Shown here: piece after piece, positions 62,553 through 64,000 of the stretch
How positions within the stretch are numbered: position 1 is the first letter of the stretch
Layout: the number at the start of each line of letters is the position of its first letter
Assembly: GCF_030767025.1 (NCBI RefSeq)
Contig: NZ_JASITE010000007.1
Coordinates: 1-64,000, forward strand
Direction: 5' to 3'
Origin: Nocardia sp. CC227C
Lineage (GTDB): Bacteria; Actinomycetota; Actinomycetes; Mycobacteriales; Mycobacteriaceae
DNA: 64,000 nt
Position numbers and translations under genes: made by a program
Notes under the pieces: generated by a model
Seen by the model: the letters and a program-made list of their open reading frames with translations, nothing else
Told to the model about the DNA's origin: nothing
Database searches by the model: none

Positions 62553-63877
62553 CAGGCGTGCTGATCAAGAGCGTCCGGCCGTACGGTGAGGGCGAACCGG
62601 TCGACGTGCTGCTCGCCGAAGGCGAGATCCGGCAGATCGGCACCGATCTGGGCATCACCGACGCCGAGATCGTCGACGGTGCGGGACAGTACCTGCTGCC
62701 GGGCTTCGTGGACCTGCACACGCACTTGCGCGAGCCGGGTCGCGAGGACACCGAGACCATCGAAACCGGTTCCGCCGCGGCGGCACTGGGCGGTTACACC
62801 GCGGTGTTCGCCATGGCCAACACCAGCCCGGTGGCCGACTCCCAGGTCATCACCGACCACGTGTGGCGGCGCGGCCGGGAGGTCGGCCTGGTGGACGTGC
62901 ATCCGGTGGGCGCGGTCACCGTCGGGCTGGCGGGCAAGCAGCTCGCCGAGATGGGCACCATGGCCGCCGGTGAGGCCAAGGTGCGCATGTTCTCCGACGA
63001 CGGCCACTGCGTGTACGACCCGCTGATCATGCGCCGGGCCCTGGAGTACGCGAATTCCCTGGGCGTGCTCATCGCCCAGCACGCGGAGGAGCCGCGCCTG
63101 ACCGAGGGCGCGGTGGCGCACGAGGGCCCGAACGCCGCCCGTCTGGGTCTGGCCGGCTGGCCGCGCGCCGCCGAGGAGTCCATCGTGGCCCGCGACGCGC
63201 TGCTGGCCCGCGACGCCGGTGCCCGGGTGCACATCTGCCACGCCTCCACCGCCGGTACCGTCGAACTGCTGAAATGGGCGAAGGCGCAGGGGATTTCGAT
63301 CACCGCCGAGGTCACGCCGCATCATCTGCTGCTGGACGACTCGCGCCTGGAGACCTACGACGCGGTGAACCGGGTGAACCCGCCGCTGCGCGAGGTCTCC
63401 GATGTGGAGGCGCTGCGCCGGGCCCTGGCCGAGGGTGTCATCGACTGTGTCGCCACCGATCACGCCCCGCACGCCGAACAGGACAAGTGCTGCGAGTTCG
63501 CGGCCGCCCGCCCCGGCATGCTCGGACTGGAGACGGCGCTGTCCATCATCGTGGCGACCATGGTGCGCACCGGTCTGCTGGACTGGCGCGGCGTGGCCGC
63601 GGTGATGAGCGAGAACCCGGCCCGCATCGCGGGCCTGACGGATCAGGGCCGGCCGCTCGAGGTGGGTGAACCGGCCAATCTGGTGCTGGTCGATCCGGAG
63701 ACGACGTGGACGGTGCGGGCGCGGGATCTCGCCAGCATCTCCGACAACACGCCGTTCGAGGCGATGACGCTGCCGGGGCGGGTGACCGCCACCTTCCTGC
63801 GCGGCCGCGATACCGCGCGCGACGCGGCACGGATCGCCGGGGGAGCCCGGCGGGCGGGGAACCGAGGAGGACCGTAA
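62549..63877 (+). CDS. pyrC: Dihydroorotase
   Basis: The 442-residue class I dihydroorotase has [23 protein letters not shown] (metal-binding HxH), [22 protein letters not shown] and [15 protein letters not shown] (catalytic Asp). It cyclises N-carbamoyl-aspartate. It starts in the pyrB end (ATGA overlap) and its TAA shares one base with the next ATG. Confidence 0.97.
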   Translation: MTGVLIKSVRPYGEGEPVDVLLAEGEIRQIGTDLGITDAEIVDGAGQYLLPGFVDLHTHLREPGREDTETIETGSAAAALGGYTAVFAMANTSPVADSQVITDHVWRRGREVGLVDVHPVGAVTVGLAGKQLAEMGTMAAGEAKVRMFSDDGHCVYDPLIMRRALEYANSLGVLIAQHAEEPRLTEGAVAHEGPNAARLGLAGWPRAAEESIVARDALLARDAGARVHICHASTAGTVELLKWAKAQGISITAEVTPHHLLLDDSRLETYDAVNRVNPPLREVSDVEALRRALAEGVIDCVATDHAPHAEQDKCCEFAAARPGMLGLETALSIIVATMVRTGLLDWRGVAAVMSENPARIAGLTDQGRPLEVGEPANLVLVDPETTWTVRARDLASISDNTPFEAMTLPGRVTATFLRGRDTARDAARIAGGARRAGNRGGP

Positions 63878-64000
63878 TGGAGCGAACGCTGTGGGTGATC
63901 GGATGCCTGGCGCTGTTCGTGCTCGGCCTGTGGCTGATGTACCGGGCGTGGACGGGCCGGGCCCGACGCCAGGCCGGTGCGATCGGTGACCTCCCGACGG
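63877..64000 (+). CDS. Pyr-operon membrane protein, partial at the window edge
   Basis: The visible 41 codons read [20 protein letters not shown] then MYRAWTGRARRQAGAIGDLPT: an N-terminal membrane helix and a basic stretch. In M. tuberculosis the gene after pyrC (Rv1382) encodes a small membrane protein of this type. The C-terminus lies beyond the window. Confidence 0.8.
   Translation, partial: MERTLWVIGCLALFVLGLWLMYRAWTGRARRQAGAIGDLPT

Overview
The window is high-GC actinobacterial DNA, densely coded on both strands, with frequent GTG starts and 1-4 nt start/stop overlaps. It looks like a mycolic-acid actinomycete, most likely Nocardia or a close relative. The evidence is an antigen-85-like mycolyltransferase fold protein, an EspC-like type VII secretion target, several F420-type luciferase-like oxidoreductases, an Rv2578c-type radical SAM gene, and aro, pepQ-efp-nusB and pyrR-pyrB-pyrC clusters with the gene content of Mycobacterium tuberculosis. 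The species cannot be fixed from sequence alone. No rRNA, tRNA, CRISPR array, transposase or prophage block was recognised.

Layout. 1-5.4 kb: tandem repeats, a small membrane protein, a Tat-lipoprotein M13 metallopeptidase, a zinc-ribbon/RusA-like endonuclease and an erythromycin-esterase-like enzyme with a divergent double-MerR regulator. 6-12.6 kb: secreted mycolyltransferase-like esterase, two alpha/beta hydrolases, a TetR gene with paired operators, an LLM oxidoreductase, N-formylglutamate amidohydrolase and malate dehydrogenase. 12.6-18.8 kb: second LLM oxidoreductase, SDR, type VII secretion pair, NAD-dependent epimerase with two KstR-type motifs, and Rv2578c-type radical SAM gene with a LexA box. 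18.9-22 kb: korAB 2-oxoglutarate:ferredoxin oxidoreductase. 22-26.7 kb: accessory genes, including an XRE regulator broken by one amber codon and its flavoprotein neighbour. 26.9-34.6 kb: aspS, a proline/glycine-rich membrane protein, a kinase-like protein, phoD and rarA. 34.6-41 kb: a CatB/Vat-like acyltransferase, then alaS-ruvX-mltG-aroE. 41-49.5 kb: B-4DMT protein, the aroC-aroK-aroB operon and prepilin peptidase, then pepQ-efp-nusB-YciI. 49.4-61 kb: accessory region with a vWA / PurA-like / NrtR-like three-gene operon, an SOS-box alkB, VOC, TetR, hydrolase and MscS genes and two gene remnants. 61-64 kb: the pyr operon behind a PyrR-binding leader, running off the window edge.

Most striking items: (1) the vWA / adenylosuccinate-synthetase-like / Nudix-regulator operon (49.85-52.81 kb) with a strong inverted repeat in its promoter; its PurA-like protein has an altered guanine-recognition motif; (2) a shikimate kinase with an in-frame, arginine-cluster-rich, apparently disordered extension of about 530 residues; (3) inversion of the B-4DMT-aroB-aroK-aroC-prepilin peptidase block relative to M. 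tuberculosis, with aroQ absent; (4) motif-level evidence of LexA and KstR regulation at several genes.
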